Positions 43,826 to 52,896 of a stretch of 64,000 nt of DNA are shown here, piece by piece; positions within the stretch are counted from its first letter, which is position 1, and each line of letters begins with the position of its first letter. Both the position numbers and the translations under genes were made by a program. The DNA is from Spirosoma luteum DSM 19990. Its GTDB lineage: Bacteria > Bacteroidota > Bacteroidia > Cytophagales > Spirosomataceae. The notes under the pieces are model-generated. The model was not told where the DNA came from and made no database searches. It saw nothing but the letters and a program-made list of their open reading frames with translations. Location: NCBI RefSeq assembly GCF_000374065.1, contig NZ_KB893259.1, positions 1 to 64,000 of the forward strand, given 5' to 3'.

Positions 43826-45448
43826 TCAAGCGGGAATCAGAGAGGAAATGAACGTCGGTTTGGTTCGTTTTTTCGACGCCTGTTCGTAGTCGTAGGCCAT
43901 TGACAGAAGCGGCCCTTCCTGCCAGGCACCGGCAATAAACGAAAAACCAACCGGCAGGCCATGCACAGTCCCCATGGGTACGGTGATGTGTGGATACCCC
44001 GCCATAGCCGCCGGTGGGCAGAAGTAGAACCCCGTGTCATAGTCACCGTTGATTAGGTCGATGCAACCCGCAAAGCCGATACTGGTTCCACAGATAGCGT
44101 CCAGTTTATTGTCGGCCATCAGCTTGTCAATGATCTGGCGCGAACCCCGCGTTTTAGCGAGCGCATCGGTATATTCTTTGCTGGTCAAATCGCCTTTAGC
44201 CTCACTACTTTCGAGGGTTTCCTGTTTGAAGAAGGGCATCGCTTTAGCTTCGTTTTTCTTGTTAAAAGCAATTACATCTGCCAGCGTTTTTACCCCCGCG
44301 TTGGCGGTTGAGAGGTAGTTGTTTACCCCGTCTTTAAATTCGTACTGCAACACGGTGAATTCCGCCCCGCCAACCGGTCGGATGCTTTTGAGCAAGTCTA
44401 CCTCCACGACGGCAGCACCCTGTTTCTTCAGTACGTCGATAGCCTGTTTGTACAACCCCACTACGCCCTCCTGCCCATCCATAAACGACTTTTCGACCCC
44501 AATGCGCTTGCCCGCTAACCCACCGGTTTTCAGAAATGGTGTATAGTCAGTGGCGGCATTTCCGGCGCTTTCTGTCGTAACCGCATCGGTCGGGTCGATG
44601 CCCGTCATAGCACCCAGTAAAATAGCCGCATCGGTTACGGTTCGGGCCATTGGTCCGGCGGTATCCTGCGTTTTGGATATGGGAATAATGCCACTGCGAC
44701 TCACCAGACCCACCGTGGGCTTGATACCCACCAGTCCGCAAAACGACGAAGGTGCAATGACCGACCCATCCGTTTCGGTACCCACGGCCACGGCGCACAG
44801 GTTGGCCGCGGCAGCCGCCCCGGACCCCGAACTGGACCCGCAGGGGCTACGGTCCAGCACGTAGGGATTGCGCGTTTGCCCACCCCGGCTGCTCCAGCCG
44901 CTACTCGACCGGGTAGAGCGAAAGTTGGCCCACTCGCTGAGGTTCGTTTTCCCCAGTATCACCGCCCCGGCTTCCCGTAGTTTTTTGACGACAAAGGCAT
45001 CGTTCGCGGCTCTGTGGCCTTCCAGGGCCAGCGCTCCGGCAGTGGTCATCATCTGGTCGTGGGTATCGATATTGTCTTTGATGAGGATGGGGATACCGTG
45101 CATCGGTCCCCGCACGTTGCCCGCTTTACGCTCCTCATCCATCGCTTTGGCCATAGTCAGCGCATCGGGGTTAATTTCAATTACGGCGTTCAGGCCGGGG
45201 CCTTTTTTATCAACGGCGTCTATCCGGTCCAGATACTGTTGGGTGAGGGACGCAGCCGTAGCCGCCCCCGACTGCATTTTTTTCTGTAAATCGCCGATGG
45301 TTGTTTCGTTCAGGTCAAAGTCGTCGGTAAAAACGTTGGAGTCCGTTGATGAATCGGCCTTTTTGGGTGAAGCACAGGCTGCGGCCGTAAGCGAAGCCGC
45401 TGAAACGCTCGCTACGGAGCTGCTTTTGATAAAATTCCGTCTGTTCAT
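43826..45448 (-). CDS. Exported amidase (amidase signature family)
   Basis: 540 residues. Twin-arginine-like start (MNRRNFIKSS) and a possible lipobox (TAAAC, Cys25). The Ser-cisSer-Lys triad is present: Lys124 in PILIKDNIDT, cis-Ser about 206 in PCGSSSGSGAAAA and nucleophile Ser229 in GTETDGSVIAP. Amidase-signature enzymes hydrolyse amides; this subgroup (exported, resembling peptide amidases and Glu-tRNA amidotransferase A) usually has undefined substrates. It is not GatA of the tRNA pathway because it is exported and has no gatB or gatC nearby. It is 48 bp upstream of the M81 peptidase gene. Confidence 0.9.
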   Translation of the reverse strand: MNRRNFIKSSSVASVSAASLTAAACASPKKADSSTDSNVFTDDFDLNETTIGDLQKKMQSGAATAASLTQQYLDRIDAVDKKGPGLNAVIEINPDALTMAKAMDEERKAGNVRGPMHGIPILIKDNIDTHDQMMTTAGALALEGHRAANDAFVVKKLREAGAVILGKTNLSEWANFRSTRSSSGWSSRGGQTRNPYVLDRSPCGSSSGSGAAAAANLCAVAVGTETDGSVIAPSSFCGLVGIKPTVGLVSRSGIIPISKTQDTAGPMARTVTDAAILLGAMTGIDPTDAVTTESAGNAATDYTPFLKTGGLAGKRIGVEKSFMDGQEGVVGLYKQAIDVLKKQGAAVVEVDLLKSIRPVGGAEFTVLQYEFKDGVNNYLSTANAGVKTLADVIAFNKKNEAKAMPFFKQETLESSEAKGDLTSKEYTDALAKTRGSRQIIDKLMADNKLDAICGTSIGFAGCIDLINGDYDTGFYFCPPAAMAGYPHITVPMGTVHGLPVGFSFIAGAWQEGPLLSMAYDYEQASKKRTKPTFISSLIPA

Positions 45449-45510
45449 GAAGTAATTTTTATTGGCATTTTATAAAAGGTGGTCGGATTAATCGCTCTTT
45501 TGGAAATCGG

Positions 45511-46599
45511 TTAATGGCGTATAAATAAGTCATTCCCCTGCCCAATGGAGTCGGCCGCTTTCTGGGCGAGTTCTACAATCATTGGCAGCATGTTCCCGAA
45601 GCGGGCATCCTGACTGTGACCCTGTTTCCAGCGGGCGTAAATCTGCTGGGCAATCACAGCATTTTTATACAACCCGAATACGTAGTAGAACAGGATACCG
45701 CTCAAGTCACGGCCACTGCGTTCGGCGTAGCGGTCCACCACTTCCTGCCGGGTCAAGTTGCCGGGTAACCACGTCAGGTTGAAGTTCCGGTAGGCGGGGC
45801 TATCCGTTGCTTCCGACCAGTAGGCCAGGGTAGCCCCTAAGTCCATAAGCGGGTCGCCCACGGTAGCCATCTCCCAGTCCAGCACGCCGGTTATTTCGCA
45901 TGTCGGTTCGCCCGTTTCTGGGTCGGAGGCCAGCAGGACGTTATCATATTTGTAATCGTTGTGCAAAAAACCCGGTGCCTGTTCGGCGGGGTAATTCTGG
46001 TGCAGCCACTCCCCCACCCGATTCATGGCCGGAATGTCGTCTGTTTCGGCATCACGGTAGCGCTTGCTCCACCCCTCTACCTGCCGCTGTACGTAGCCAC
46101 CGGGTTTGCCCAGCTGAACCAATCCGGTCGACTCAATATCAAGCGCGTGAATTGCGACCAGGTTATCGACCAGGGCTTCGGACAACTGACGCATCCGCTC
46201 CGGGGCAATGTTCAGGGCTGATGCCATCGAAGCCCGAAGAATAATGCCGTTCACCCGACTCATGATGTAGAAAGGCGCACCCAGCACGTCGGGCGCTCCG
46301 CAGTAGATAACCAGCTCCGGAATTTTGTTGTAGTGGCCTTTTAGTAGCGACAGCACCCGAAATTCCCGGCCCATGTCGTGCCCGCCTTTGATGTTGGCCC
46401 CTGCCGGTGGACGGCGGAGAACGTACTCCCGATTGGCCGTTTTGAGCCAGTACGTCAGGTTGGAGAAGCCACCCGGAAACTGCCGAACCTCCAGTATATT
46501 GCCTATATCGGGCGCGTTTTGTTCCAGGTATTTATTCAGGGTAGCCAGGTCAAGTTCTTCACCGGTACGGACAGAACGGGGGGAATCGGAGGTGGTCAT
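45511..46599 (-). CDS. APH-type phosphotransferase (ACAD10/ACAD11 kinase-domain-like)
   Basis: 362 residues from ATG at 46599 (MTTSDSPRS). Protein-kinase-like APH fold: nucleotide loop EVRQFPGGFSNLTYWLKT, Lys region YVLRRPPAGANIKGGHDM, catalytic HNDYKYDNVLL with Brenner Asp, and LDWEMATVGDPLMDLG. This is the subgroup fused to, or encoded beside, acyl-CoA dehydrogenases in ACAD10/ACAD11 and in the LvaA/LvaC pair of Pseudomonas, where a 4-hydroxyacyl-CoA is phosphorylated before isomerisation. The acyl-CoA dehydrogenase gene is directly upstream here (97 bp). Substrate specificity is inferred from this arrangement. Confidence 0.85.
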   Translation of the reverse strand: MTTSDSPRSVRTGEELDLATLNKYLEQNAPDIGNILEVRQFPGGFSNLTYWLKTANREYVLRRPPAGANIKGGHDMGREFRVLSLLKGHYNKIPELVIYCGAPDVLGAPFYIMSRVNGIILRASMASALNIAPERMRQLSEALVDNLVAIHALDIESTGLVQLGKPGGYVQRQVEGWSKRYRDAETDDIPAMNRVGEWLHQNYPAEQAPGFLHNDYKYDNVLLASDPETGEPTCEITGVLDWEMATVGDPLMDLGATLAYWSEATDSPAYRNFNLTWLPGNLTRQEVVDRYAERSGRDLSGILFYYVFGLYKNAVIAQQIYARWKQGHSQDARFGNMLPMIVELAQKAADSIGQGNDLFIRH

Positions 46600-46647
46600 C
46601 AAAAAACTGATTGTATTTAGTTTAAAAAGGAAAACCTGATTGGTTGA

Positions 46648-46665
46648 GGGCGATTTAAATCGACC
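46648..46665. repeat. Diverged fragment of the palindrome core seen at 17349-17394
   Basis: GGGCGATTTAAATCGACC matches 17 of 18 bases of the palindrome core GGGCGATTTAAATCGCCC in the 17.35-kb element. Flanking arms are not conserved. It lies between the acyl-CoA dehydrogenase and kinase genes, perhaps a remnant or a coincidence. Confidence 0.4.
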
Positions 46666-46696
46666 GAAACGTATACATCTGGCCATCTACCCTTTA

Positions 46697-47965
46697 TTAG
46701 CCGTTTCCCAACTCCCCGGCCATCATCTGCCGGAATTGCCGTATTTCTTTAGCTTTCTGCTTGATATCCAGACCATATTTTTTGAGGATACTGGCCGCCA
46801 GATTCTGTTTATGTACTTCATCGGCCCCGTCCCAGATGCGGGCACCCCGCTCGTGACGATACATGGCCGACAGCACCACATCGTCCGTTACGCCGAGGGC
46901 ACCGTGTACCTGAATGGCTCGGTCGAGAATCCGCAGAAAAGCGTTCGCTACGTAGAATTTGATGCCCGACACAGCATCACGCACGTTGCTCACCCCCACC
47001 GTATCTATCATGTGCGCCGTGTTGAGTACATACAGCCGACAGGCGTCGATTTCGGCCCGGCTCTCGGCGATAAAATCCTGGATAAACTGCTTTTCGCCCA
47101 GCATCACCCCGTCTTCAATTTCGCGGGATGCCGCTCGTTGGCACAGCAGGTCGAGAGCTTTTTCGGCATTACCAATCCAGCGCATGCAGTGATGCACCCG
47201 CCCCGGCCCCAGCCGTTCCTGCGCCAGTTTGAAGCCCATGCCTTCGCCCACGATAATGTTCGACACCGGCACCCGGCAATCGGTGTACGTCACTTCGGAA
47301 TGACTGAACCAGCCTTCGCCCGCTTCGCCAAACACAGGAATGTTACGTTCTATTTTGAAGCCTGGTGTGTCCGTCGGCACGATAATCATGCTGGCCCGCT
47401 GATGCGGGGCCGCATCGGGATTGGTGACGGCCATCACTACTGCAAAAGCCGCCCCGTCCGCCGACGAGGTGAACCACTTCCGGCCATTAATGACGTATTC
47501 GTCGCCCTCGCGCACGGCGGTGGTGGCCATCCGCGTTGGGTTCGACCCGGCAAATTCGGGTTCGGTCATGGAAAAACAGGAACGGATTTCGCCTGCCATG
47601 AGGGGTTTCAGGTAGCGTTCCTTCAGTTCCGGCGACGCGAATTTATGGAGTAGCTCGGTGTTGCCAATGTCGGGTGCCTGACAGCCAAACACGTAATGCC
47701 CGAAAAACGGCGCGTGGGCCAGAGCTTCACTTATCTGCCCGAATTCGCAGAGGGTCAGGCCATGCCCCCCGTCGGATTTGGAGAGAGCGAGTCCCCACAG
47801 TCCGGCGGCTTTTACTGCTTCCCGCTTCTGGTCAAGAACGGGAATTATCTTACCGAGGTTTTGATGCGAAAAGTCCGCTTCCAGCGGAATAAGTTCGGTT
47901 TCAACAAAGTCCCGAACCCGCGCCAACAGCGGCCTGACGCGCTCGGTCGTAAAAATCGTATCCAT
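46697..47965 (-). CDS. Acyl-CoA dehydrogenase (ACAD10/11-associated type)
   Basis: 422 residues. N-terminal helical domain, mid beta domain with SCFSMTEPEFAGSNPTRMATTA and GRKWFTSSADGAAFAVVMA, and C-terminal helical domain with LGPGRVHHCMRWIGNAEKAL and IQVHGALGVTDDVVL...IWDGADEVHKQNLA, the region near the catalytic carboxylate. FAD-dependent. Its position beside the APH-type kinase matches the split form of ACAD10/ACAD11, which handle 4-hydroxyacyl-CoA through a phosphorylated intermediate and need not act as simple dehydrogenases. It follows the PLP-enzyme gene by 35 bp and may be cotranscribed with it. Confidence 0.92.
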   Translation of the reverse strand: MDTIFTTERVRPLLARVRDFVETELIPLEADFSHQNLGKIIPVLDQKREAVKAAGLWGLALSKSDGGHGLTLCEFGQISEALAHAPFFGHYVFGCQAPDIGNTELLHKFASPELKERYLKPLMAGEIRSCFSMTEPEFAGSNPTRMATTAVREGDEYVINGRKWFTSSADGAAFAVVMAVTNPDAAPHQRASMIIVPTDTPGFKIERNIPVFGEAGEGWFSHSEVTYTDCRVPVSNIIVGEGMGFKLAQERLGPGRVHHCMRWIGNAEKALDLLCQRAASREIEDGVMLGEKQFIQDFIAESRAEIDACRLYVLNTAHMIDTVGVSNVRDAVSGIKFYVANAFLRILDRAIQVHGALGVTDDVVLSAMYRHERGARIWDGADEVHKQNLAASILKKYGLDIKQKAKEIRQFRQMMAGELGNG

Positions 47966-48000
47966 GAAAGCAAGGTAAGGAATTATTGGAAGATAGCAGG

Positions 48001-48894
48001 CTACCCCAACTCCCCACTCCTCCCCTGCAACCCGCCTGTATGCACGGCCACTACGGTAGCACCTTCCGGGAAATACCCGGTTCGGGCGAGGTCGTAGAGA
48101 CCATACAGCATTTTTCCGGTGTATACCTGCTCCAGTAGTACGCCGGTTCTCTGCTCAAAATCCCGGATAAAACCCAGTAGTTCAGGCGTGGTTCGGGCGT
48201 AGCCTCCAAAGTGGTAATCCATTACAGGTAGCCATTTTTCGGGGTGTATCGGTTCCGGGAGTTTCAGGGCCATAAAGCCCAATACCGTCGTTCCGGGCGG
48301 GGCCGACTGTGCCAACCCGGCTACCGTACCGCCCGTACCCACCGGGCAACAAACGTAATCAGGGGCAAAACCAAGTTGAGTTATTAATTCCGGCACAAGT
48401 TCGGCTGTACCCCGGATGGCCAGTTCATTGGTGCCGCCTTCGGGCAGAACGTAGCAGGTCCCATACTGCTGCTTTAGTTCAATCAGACATTGCGAGTCGT
48501 CTTTGCGTTGGTAATAGGTCCGGCTTACAAAATGCAGGTGCATCCCGCACGACTGGCAAAAACTCAGCGTGGGGTTTAGCGGCTTACATGCCAGTTCGTC
48601 ACCTCGCACGATACCGATGGTTTTGAACCCAAACACCTTCCCCGCAGCCGCTGTAGCGTACAGATGGTTCGAGTAGGCACCGCCAAACGTCAGCAGCGTG
48701 GATACTTCCTGCTCGCGGGCGGCCAGCAGGTTATATTTCAGCTTACGCCACTTATTGCCCGATACCAGTGGATGCAGCAAGTCGTCACGTTTCAATCCCA
48801 CGCGGATAGGAACGGGTTCGGGAAACGGGTTCGTAAGCCAGTGAACCGGTGATTTCTGGGCCAATTGATCCCGCTGCCGGGCAAGTTCGTCCAT
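48001..48894 (-). CDS. PLP-dependent D-cysteine desulfhydrase/ACC deaminase family enzyme
   Basis: 297 residues, ATG start. Fold-type II PLP enzyme with the Schiff-base Lys about 48 in SGNKWRKLKYN, the substrate loop GGAYSNHLYATAAAGK and phosphate loop PVGTGGTVAGL, and QSCGMHLHFVSRTYYQRK. The family includes D-cysteine desulfhydrase and 1-aminocyclopropane-1-carboxylate deaminase, and these cannot be separated from sequence by eye. Cytoplasmic. It is divergent from the RluA gene with only 46 bp between starts, and heads the leftward run with the acyl-CoA dehydrogenase. Confidence 0.88.
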   Translation of the reverse strand: MDELARQRDQLAQKSPVHWLTNPFPEPVPIRVGLKRDDLLHPLVSGNKWRKLKYNLLAAREQEVSTLLTFGGAYSNHLYATAAAGKVFGFKTIGIVRGDELACKPLNPTLSFCQSCGMHLHFVSRTYYQRKDDSQCLIELKQQYGTCYVLPEGGTNELAIRGTAELVPELITQLGFAPDYVCCPVGTGGTVAGLAQSAPPGTTVLGFMALKLPEPIHPEKWLPVMDYHFGGYARTTPELLGFIRDFEQRTGVLLEQVYTGKMLYGLYDLARTGYFPEGATVVAVHTGGLQGRSGELG

Positions 48895-48900
48895 AATCTG

Positions 48901-48908
48901 TATTTTTG
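48901..48908 (+). promoter_or_regulatory. Bacteroidota -7 promoter element TATTTTTG
   Basis: TATTTTTG matches TAnnTTTG, 32 bases before the RluA-family ATG at 48941. It lies in the 46-bp divergent gap. Confidence 0.55.
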
Positions 48909-48940
48909 CGGTTTGACTATAGGCTTACAAAGCTGAGAAA

Positions 48941-49969
48941 ATGGTAGCGGAAATAGAAGACGAATTACCCGAAGACGACGAATTATACGAACATCACCGC
49001 ATTGTGGTTGATAAAGGCCAGAGCCTGCTGCGCGTTGACCGCTTTCTGATGGACCGGTTGCAAAATGCCACACGCACCAAAATTCAGGCCGCTATCGATG
49101 CCGAGTCGGTTCGGGTGAATGGCAATCTGACGAAGGCCAGTTACAAAATAAAACCGTCGGATGTTATTACCATCTCGCTGCCGCACCCGCCCCGCGATAC
49201 GGATATCAAACCCGAAAATATTCCGCTCAATATTGTCTACGAAGATGACGAGTTGCTGGTATTGAACAAACCGGCGGGTATGGTGGTGCATCCGGCTCAT
49301 GGCAACTGGGATGGTACGCTGGTCAACGCGCTGGTCTATCATTTTCAGAACCTGCCTACCACCCGAAACGGGAATATCAGGCCGGGCCTGGTACACCGAA
49401 TCGATAAAGATACGTCGGGGCTGATGGTAATTGCCAAGACCGAATTCGCCATGACGTATCTGGCCCGGCAGTTTTTTGAACACACCATCGAACGAACCTA
49501 TAACGCGCTGGTCTGGGGCGTTCCCAATCCACCCGACGGTACCATTACGGGGTACATTGGCCGCAGCATAAAGGATCGGAAAGTACAGGTTATTTACGAC
49601 GACGAAGCCAAGGGAAAATGGGCCGTTACCCATTTCAAAACGCTGGAAGAGCTGCGTTACGTAACGCTGTTGCAGTGCAACCTGGAAACGGGACGAACGC
49701 ACCAGATTCGGGCGCACCTGAAACACATTGGCCATCCACTTTTCAATGATGCCATGTACGGGGGAGACCGTATTTTGCGGGGAAATCCGGTGGGCAGCTA
49801 CAAAGCCTTTGTGGGCAACGCCTTTGCCCTGTTGCCCCGGCAGGCACTACACGCCAAATCGCTGGGTTTCACGCACCCCCGCACCAGGGAATGGATGCAG
49901 TTCGATTCGGATTTACCCGACGATTTTCAGTCGGCTCTGCTGAAATGGCAAAAGTATATAACTGACTGA
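48941..49969 (+). CDS. RluA-family rRNA pseudouridine synthase (RluD-like)
   Basis: 342 residues, ATG start. An S4 RNA-binding domain (about 28-85: LLRVDRFLMDRLQNATRTKIQAAIDAESVRVNG) precedes the catalytic domain with Asp155 in VHRIDKDTSGLMVIAKT, GRTHQIRAHLKHIGHPLFND and LHAKSLGFTHPRT. S4 plus RluA core is the RluD/RluC layout, modifying uridines in 23S rRNA (helix 69 for RluD). Exact target positions cannot be assigned. It stands alone between divergent and unrelated genes. Confidence 0.93.
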   Translation: MVAEIEDELPEDDELYEHHRIVVDKGQSLLRVDRFLMDRLQNATRTKIQAAIDAESVRVNGNLTKASYKIKPSDVITISLPHPPRDTDIKPENIPLNIVYEDDELLVLNKPAGMVVHPAHGNWDGTLVNALVYHFQNLPTTRNGNIRPGLVHRIDKDTSGLMVIAKTEFAMTYLARQFFEHTIERTYNALVWGVPNPPDGTITGYIGRSIKDRKVQVIYDDEAKGKWAVTHFKTLEELRYVTLLQCNLETGRTHQIRAHLKHIGHPLFNDAMYGGDRILRGNPVGSYKAFVGNAFALLPRQALHAKSLGFTHPRTREWMQFDSDLPDDFQSALLKWQKYITD

Positions 49970-50063
49970 CGCAAATGAGTATATCGGGGCCACCCACGTA
50001 TTGAGTATCTTGCGAACTCTACTTACTCAATCTATTATCTACCATTCTACTGCAAACAACTCT

Positions 50064-50516
50064 ATGATTTCAATTCGTCCGGGTACCCTCGAAGATGTAC
50101 CAGAAGCCTTTGCTTTAGTAAACGAACTGGCCGTTTATGAACTGGCTGCCGACCAGGTGACCAACACCATCGAACAAATGGCACTCGATGGTTTCGGCCC
50201 CAACCCGTTATTCGGGATGATCATGGCCGAGGACTCCGATAGTGAGAAAATTGTTGGTATGGCACTCTATTTCTTTCGCTATTCGACCTGGAAAGGCAAA
50301 CGGCTTTATCTGGAAGATATCATCGTGACCGAAGCATTCCGGGGCTTTGGCGTCGGGAAACTGCTTCTGGATGCAACCATTGAAACAGCCCGTGAAACAA
50401 ACTGCACGGGTATGATGTGGCAGGTGCTGGACTGGAATGAACCCGCCATTGGCTTCTACAAACAGTTTGGCACCCGCTTCGACGATGGCTGGACCAACTG
50501 CCACCTGGATTTTTGA
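50064..50516 (+). CDS. GNAT-family N-acetyltransferase
   Basis: 150 residues from ATG at 50064 (MISIRPGTLEDVPEAF); earlier readings are not convincing. The GNAT fold is complete, with motif A in LYLEDIIVTEAFRGFGVGKLLLDATIE (RxxGxG-type acetyl-CoA loop RGFGVG) and motif B in GMMWQVLDWNEPAIGFYKQFG. It resembles the spermidine/diamine acetyltransferase-like group (N-terminal IRPGTLEDVPEAFALVNELAVYE), but the acceptor is uncertain. Cytoplasmic. It is followed after about 110 bp by the GT51 gene, which has its own promoter box. Confidence 0.88.
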   Translation: MISIRPGTLEDVPEAFALVNELAVYELAADQVTNTIEQMALDGFGPNPLFGMIMAEDSDSEKIVGMALYFFRYSTWKGKRLYLEDIIVTEAFRGFGVGKLLLDATIETARETNCTGMMWQVLDWNEPAIGFYKQFGTRFDDGWTNCHLDF

Positions 50517-50597
50517 CCGGGGTATAGGACACCTAGCAAAGGGCATTGGGCGTAGAGGATGGAGACGCTGTACCCGTGCCCTTTTCCAACAAACCCC

Positions 50598-50605
50598 TAT
50601 CTTTG
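50598..50605 (+). promoter_or_regulatory. Bacteroidota -7 promoter element TATCTTTG
   Basis: TATCTTTG matches TAnnTTTG exactly, 24 bases before the ATG at 50630. Confidence 0.6.
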
Positions 50606-50629
50606 CAGCTACGAGCATAGACAGTAAGC

Positions 50630-52873
50630 ATGACGTATCGTCAACAGAAAGCCCTGCGTATAGCAGGCTGGGTGTTTTTAAGCCTTTTTTTGCTGGCTCT
50701 TGTCGGCGTAGGTTTCGCCTATATCAAGCGGGAGAGCCTGCTAAAAACGGCCCTCGAACGGGGCATTCGGAAAGCCAAACGCGATTATCAGCTCGATGTT
50801 CGTATTGGTTCAGCAAAATTTACCGGTTTAACTTCGCTGGCCTTCACGGATATTTCGGTTGTACCCGAAAAACACGATAGCCTCGCCCGTATTCGCCGGG
50901 TTGAGCTGGGCGTACGGTTCTGGCCCCTGCTGGCCGGAAAAATCGGCCTCTCAGGAATGACCCTCGAGAACGGGCTGATTCAGGTCGTAAAACGGGATTC
51001 GATCAGCAACATAGACTTCCTGCTGCATCGCAAACGGGATTCCACAGCCACAACGCCAACCGCATCCGAGAAAGCTCAGCGTACCAACATGGCCGATGTT
51101 GCCGAGAATTTGATTGACAATATCCTGTCTAAAATTCCCGACGACCTGAATGTCAGTAATCTGGAGTTTCGGGTCATGGACGACAATGATACCCTCAGTT
51201 TACTCACCCAAACGGCCCTGATTGATAACGGAGACGTTACCTCCACCATTAAATTGAATGGTAATCAGGCAACCTGGCACCTGACGGGAACTGCTGACCC
51301 CGGCGACAGGGAGTACGACCTGGCATTGTATGCCGAAGGGCAGAACGGCAGGCCGAAACCGATTGAAATTCCGTACATCGAAAACAAATATAACCTTAAA
51401 ATACAGGCCGATACCCTGCGGGCCGAACTCCGGGATGTGGACCGTACGCGGGGGGAGTTCCGGCTGGAAGGAGCGGGTTCGGTGCGCAATCTACGTATCA
51501 ACCACCCTGCCATTGCCCGCACAGACGTATTTGTGCCCCGGGCCGCCATTGATGCCAACCTGTTTGTCGGTGAAAATTACGTGGGCGTGGATAGTTCATC
51601 GACGCTGTACCTGGGTCAGGTCAGCGCACATCCATTCGTTAAATACACGCTGAAACCCGTCAAAATGTACGAGCTTGAGTTGCATACCGGTGCCATGAAT
51701 GCCCAGGCATTATTCAATTCGTTTCCGCAGGGATTATTCGAGTCGCTGGAAGGCATGCAGGTGGCTGGCAAGCTTAAATATGATCTTGCTTTTCAGCTGG
51801 ACACGGCGTTACCGGATTCCGTCAAATTTGAATCGGGCCTGACGGCCGATGGGTTCCGTATCCTGAAAATGGGGCAAACTGATTTTTCCGCCATAAATCG
51901 TCCGTTCAATTATACACCGTTCGAAAAAGGCAAACCGGTTCGCACCATTCGGGTTGGCCCGGAAAATCCGGATTTTGTCCCCTTAAATCAGATTACCCCT
52001 GACCTGCGAAACGCCCTCCTGACGTCGGAAGATTATACTTTTTTCACCCACAAAGGATTTAACGAAAAGGCTTTCCGGGTGTCGATTGCCACCAACTTCA
52101 AAGAGAAATCGTTTAAACGGGGGGCCAGTACGATTTCCATGCAGCTGGTCAAAAACGCGTTTCTAAGCCGCAACAAAACCCTGTCGCGAAAGGTAGAGGA
52201 GATTTTGATTGTCTGGCTAATCGAAAATGAACACATCGTTTCCAAAGAACGGATGTATGAAGTGTACCTCAACATTATTGAATGGGGACGCAACGTGTAC
52301 GGCATTGGCGAAGCAGCCCGCTACTACTTTGCCAAAAGCCCGTCCAACCTGAACCTGGGCGAAAGTATCTTCCTTGCTTTCGTGGTACCCCGCCCCAAAG
52401 CGGCTCTAAACTGGTTCATTCCGGGCGGTACGCTTCAGGCGCGTGGTGTACGCGGGTATTTCAAACTGATTGGCCGCATCATGGCGAAGCGTGGCCTGAC
52501 CGCGCCCGACTCCGGAGCCTATGGCTTCTACGATGTTCGGCTCCGGGAAGGACTCCGCCGGGAAGTGGCCCCGGTCGATTCGCTGTCGTTACCCGACAGT
52601 TTGATGACCGACCCGGTTGATATTGACCTGGATGAAGGAGAAGCGGGTATCGGCAACTTCTTCCGTCGGTTGTTTAAAGGAAAGAAAACGGACGAGAAAC
52701 CAACTGATACGGAACAACCCACTGTGCAACCTGAACGGCCGGACAGAGCCCCGGGCGAACAACCCGCTCCCGCTGATACCGTAAAGACCCGCAAACAGCT
52801 CCGCCAGGAACGACGGGAGCAGAAAAGGCGGGAAAAAGCAGCCCAAGAAACGCTGGAAACTAGTAATCCCTAA
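50630..52873 (+). CDS. Membrane-anchored AsmA-like domain fused to GT51 peptidoglycan transglycosylase
   Basis: 747 residues. One N-terminal membrane helix (about 10-31) anchors a periplasmic protein. Residues about 45-420 are beta-rich and AsmA/YhdP-like (LDVRIGSAKFTGLTSLAFTDISV, LARIRRVELGVRFWPLLAGKIGLSGMTLENG). Residues about 440-650 are a GT51 domain with catalytic Glu467 in LTSEDYTFFTHKGFN, RGASTISMQLVKNAFLSRN and VEEILIVWLIENEHI. No transpeptidase domain follows; the tail (about 650-747) is charged and Pro-rich. It polymerises lipid II into glycan strands. The AsmA-like part is unusual for GT51 enzymes in general. Own promoter box; followed 23 bp later by a small membrane protein gene. 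Confidence 0.9.
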   Translation: MTYRQQKALRIAGWVFLSLFLLALVGVGFAYIKRESLLKTALERGIRKAKRDYQLDVRIGSAKFTGLTSLAFTDISVVPEKHDSLARIRRVELGVRFWPLLAGKIGLSGMTLENGLIQVVKRDSISNIDFLLHRKRDSTATTPTASEKAQRTNMADVAENLIDNILSKIPDDLNVSNLEFRVMDDNDTLSLLTQTALIDNGDVTSTIKLNGNQATWHLTGTADPGDREYDLALYAEGQNGRPKPIEIPYIENKYNLKIQADTLRAELRDVDRTRGEFRLEGAGSVRNLRINHPAIARTDVFVPRAAIDANLFVGENYVGVDSSSTLYLGQVSAHPFVKYTLKPVKMYELELHTGAMNAQALFNSFPQGLFESLEGMQVAGKLKYDLAFQLDTALPDSVKFESGLTADGFRILKMGQTDFSAINRPFNYTPFEKGKPVRTIRVGPENPDFVPLNQITPDLRNALLTSEDYTFFTHKGFNEKAFRVSIATNFKEKSFKRGASTISMQLVKNAFLSRNKTLSRKVEEILIVWLIENEHIVSKERMYEVYLNIIEWGRNVYGIGEAARYYFAKSPSNLNLGESIFLAFVVPRPKAALNWFIPGGTLQARGVRGYFKLIGRIMAKRGLTAPDSGAYGFYDVRLREGLRREVAPVDSLSLPDSLMTDPVDIDLDEGEAGIGNFFRRLFKGKKTDEKPTDTEQPTVQPERPDRAPGEQPAPADTVKTRKQLRQERREQKRREKAAQETLETSNP

Positions 52874-52896
52874 CGAGCATCAGTCATTAACCCCTT

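Noticed and set aside
46640..47653. 337-codon plus-strand frame
   Set aside because: Antisense of the acyl-CoA dehydrogenase; composition is His/Arg-rich shadow sequence without domains.
48983..49735. 250-codon minus-strand frame
   Set aside because: Antisense of the RluA-family gene, which has its catalytic and S4 motifs on the plus strand.
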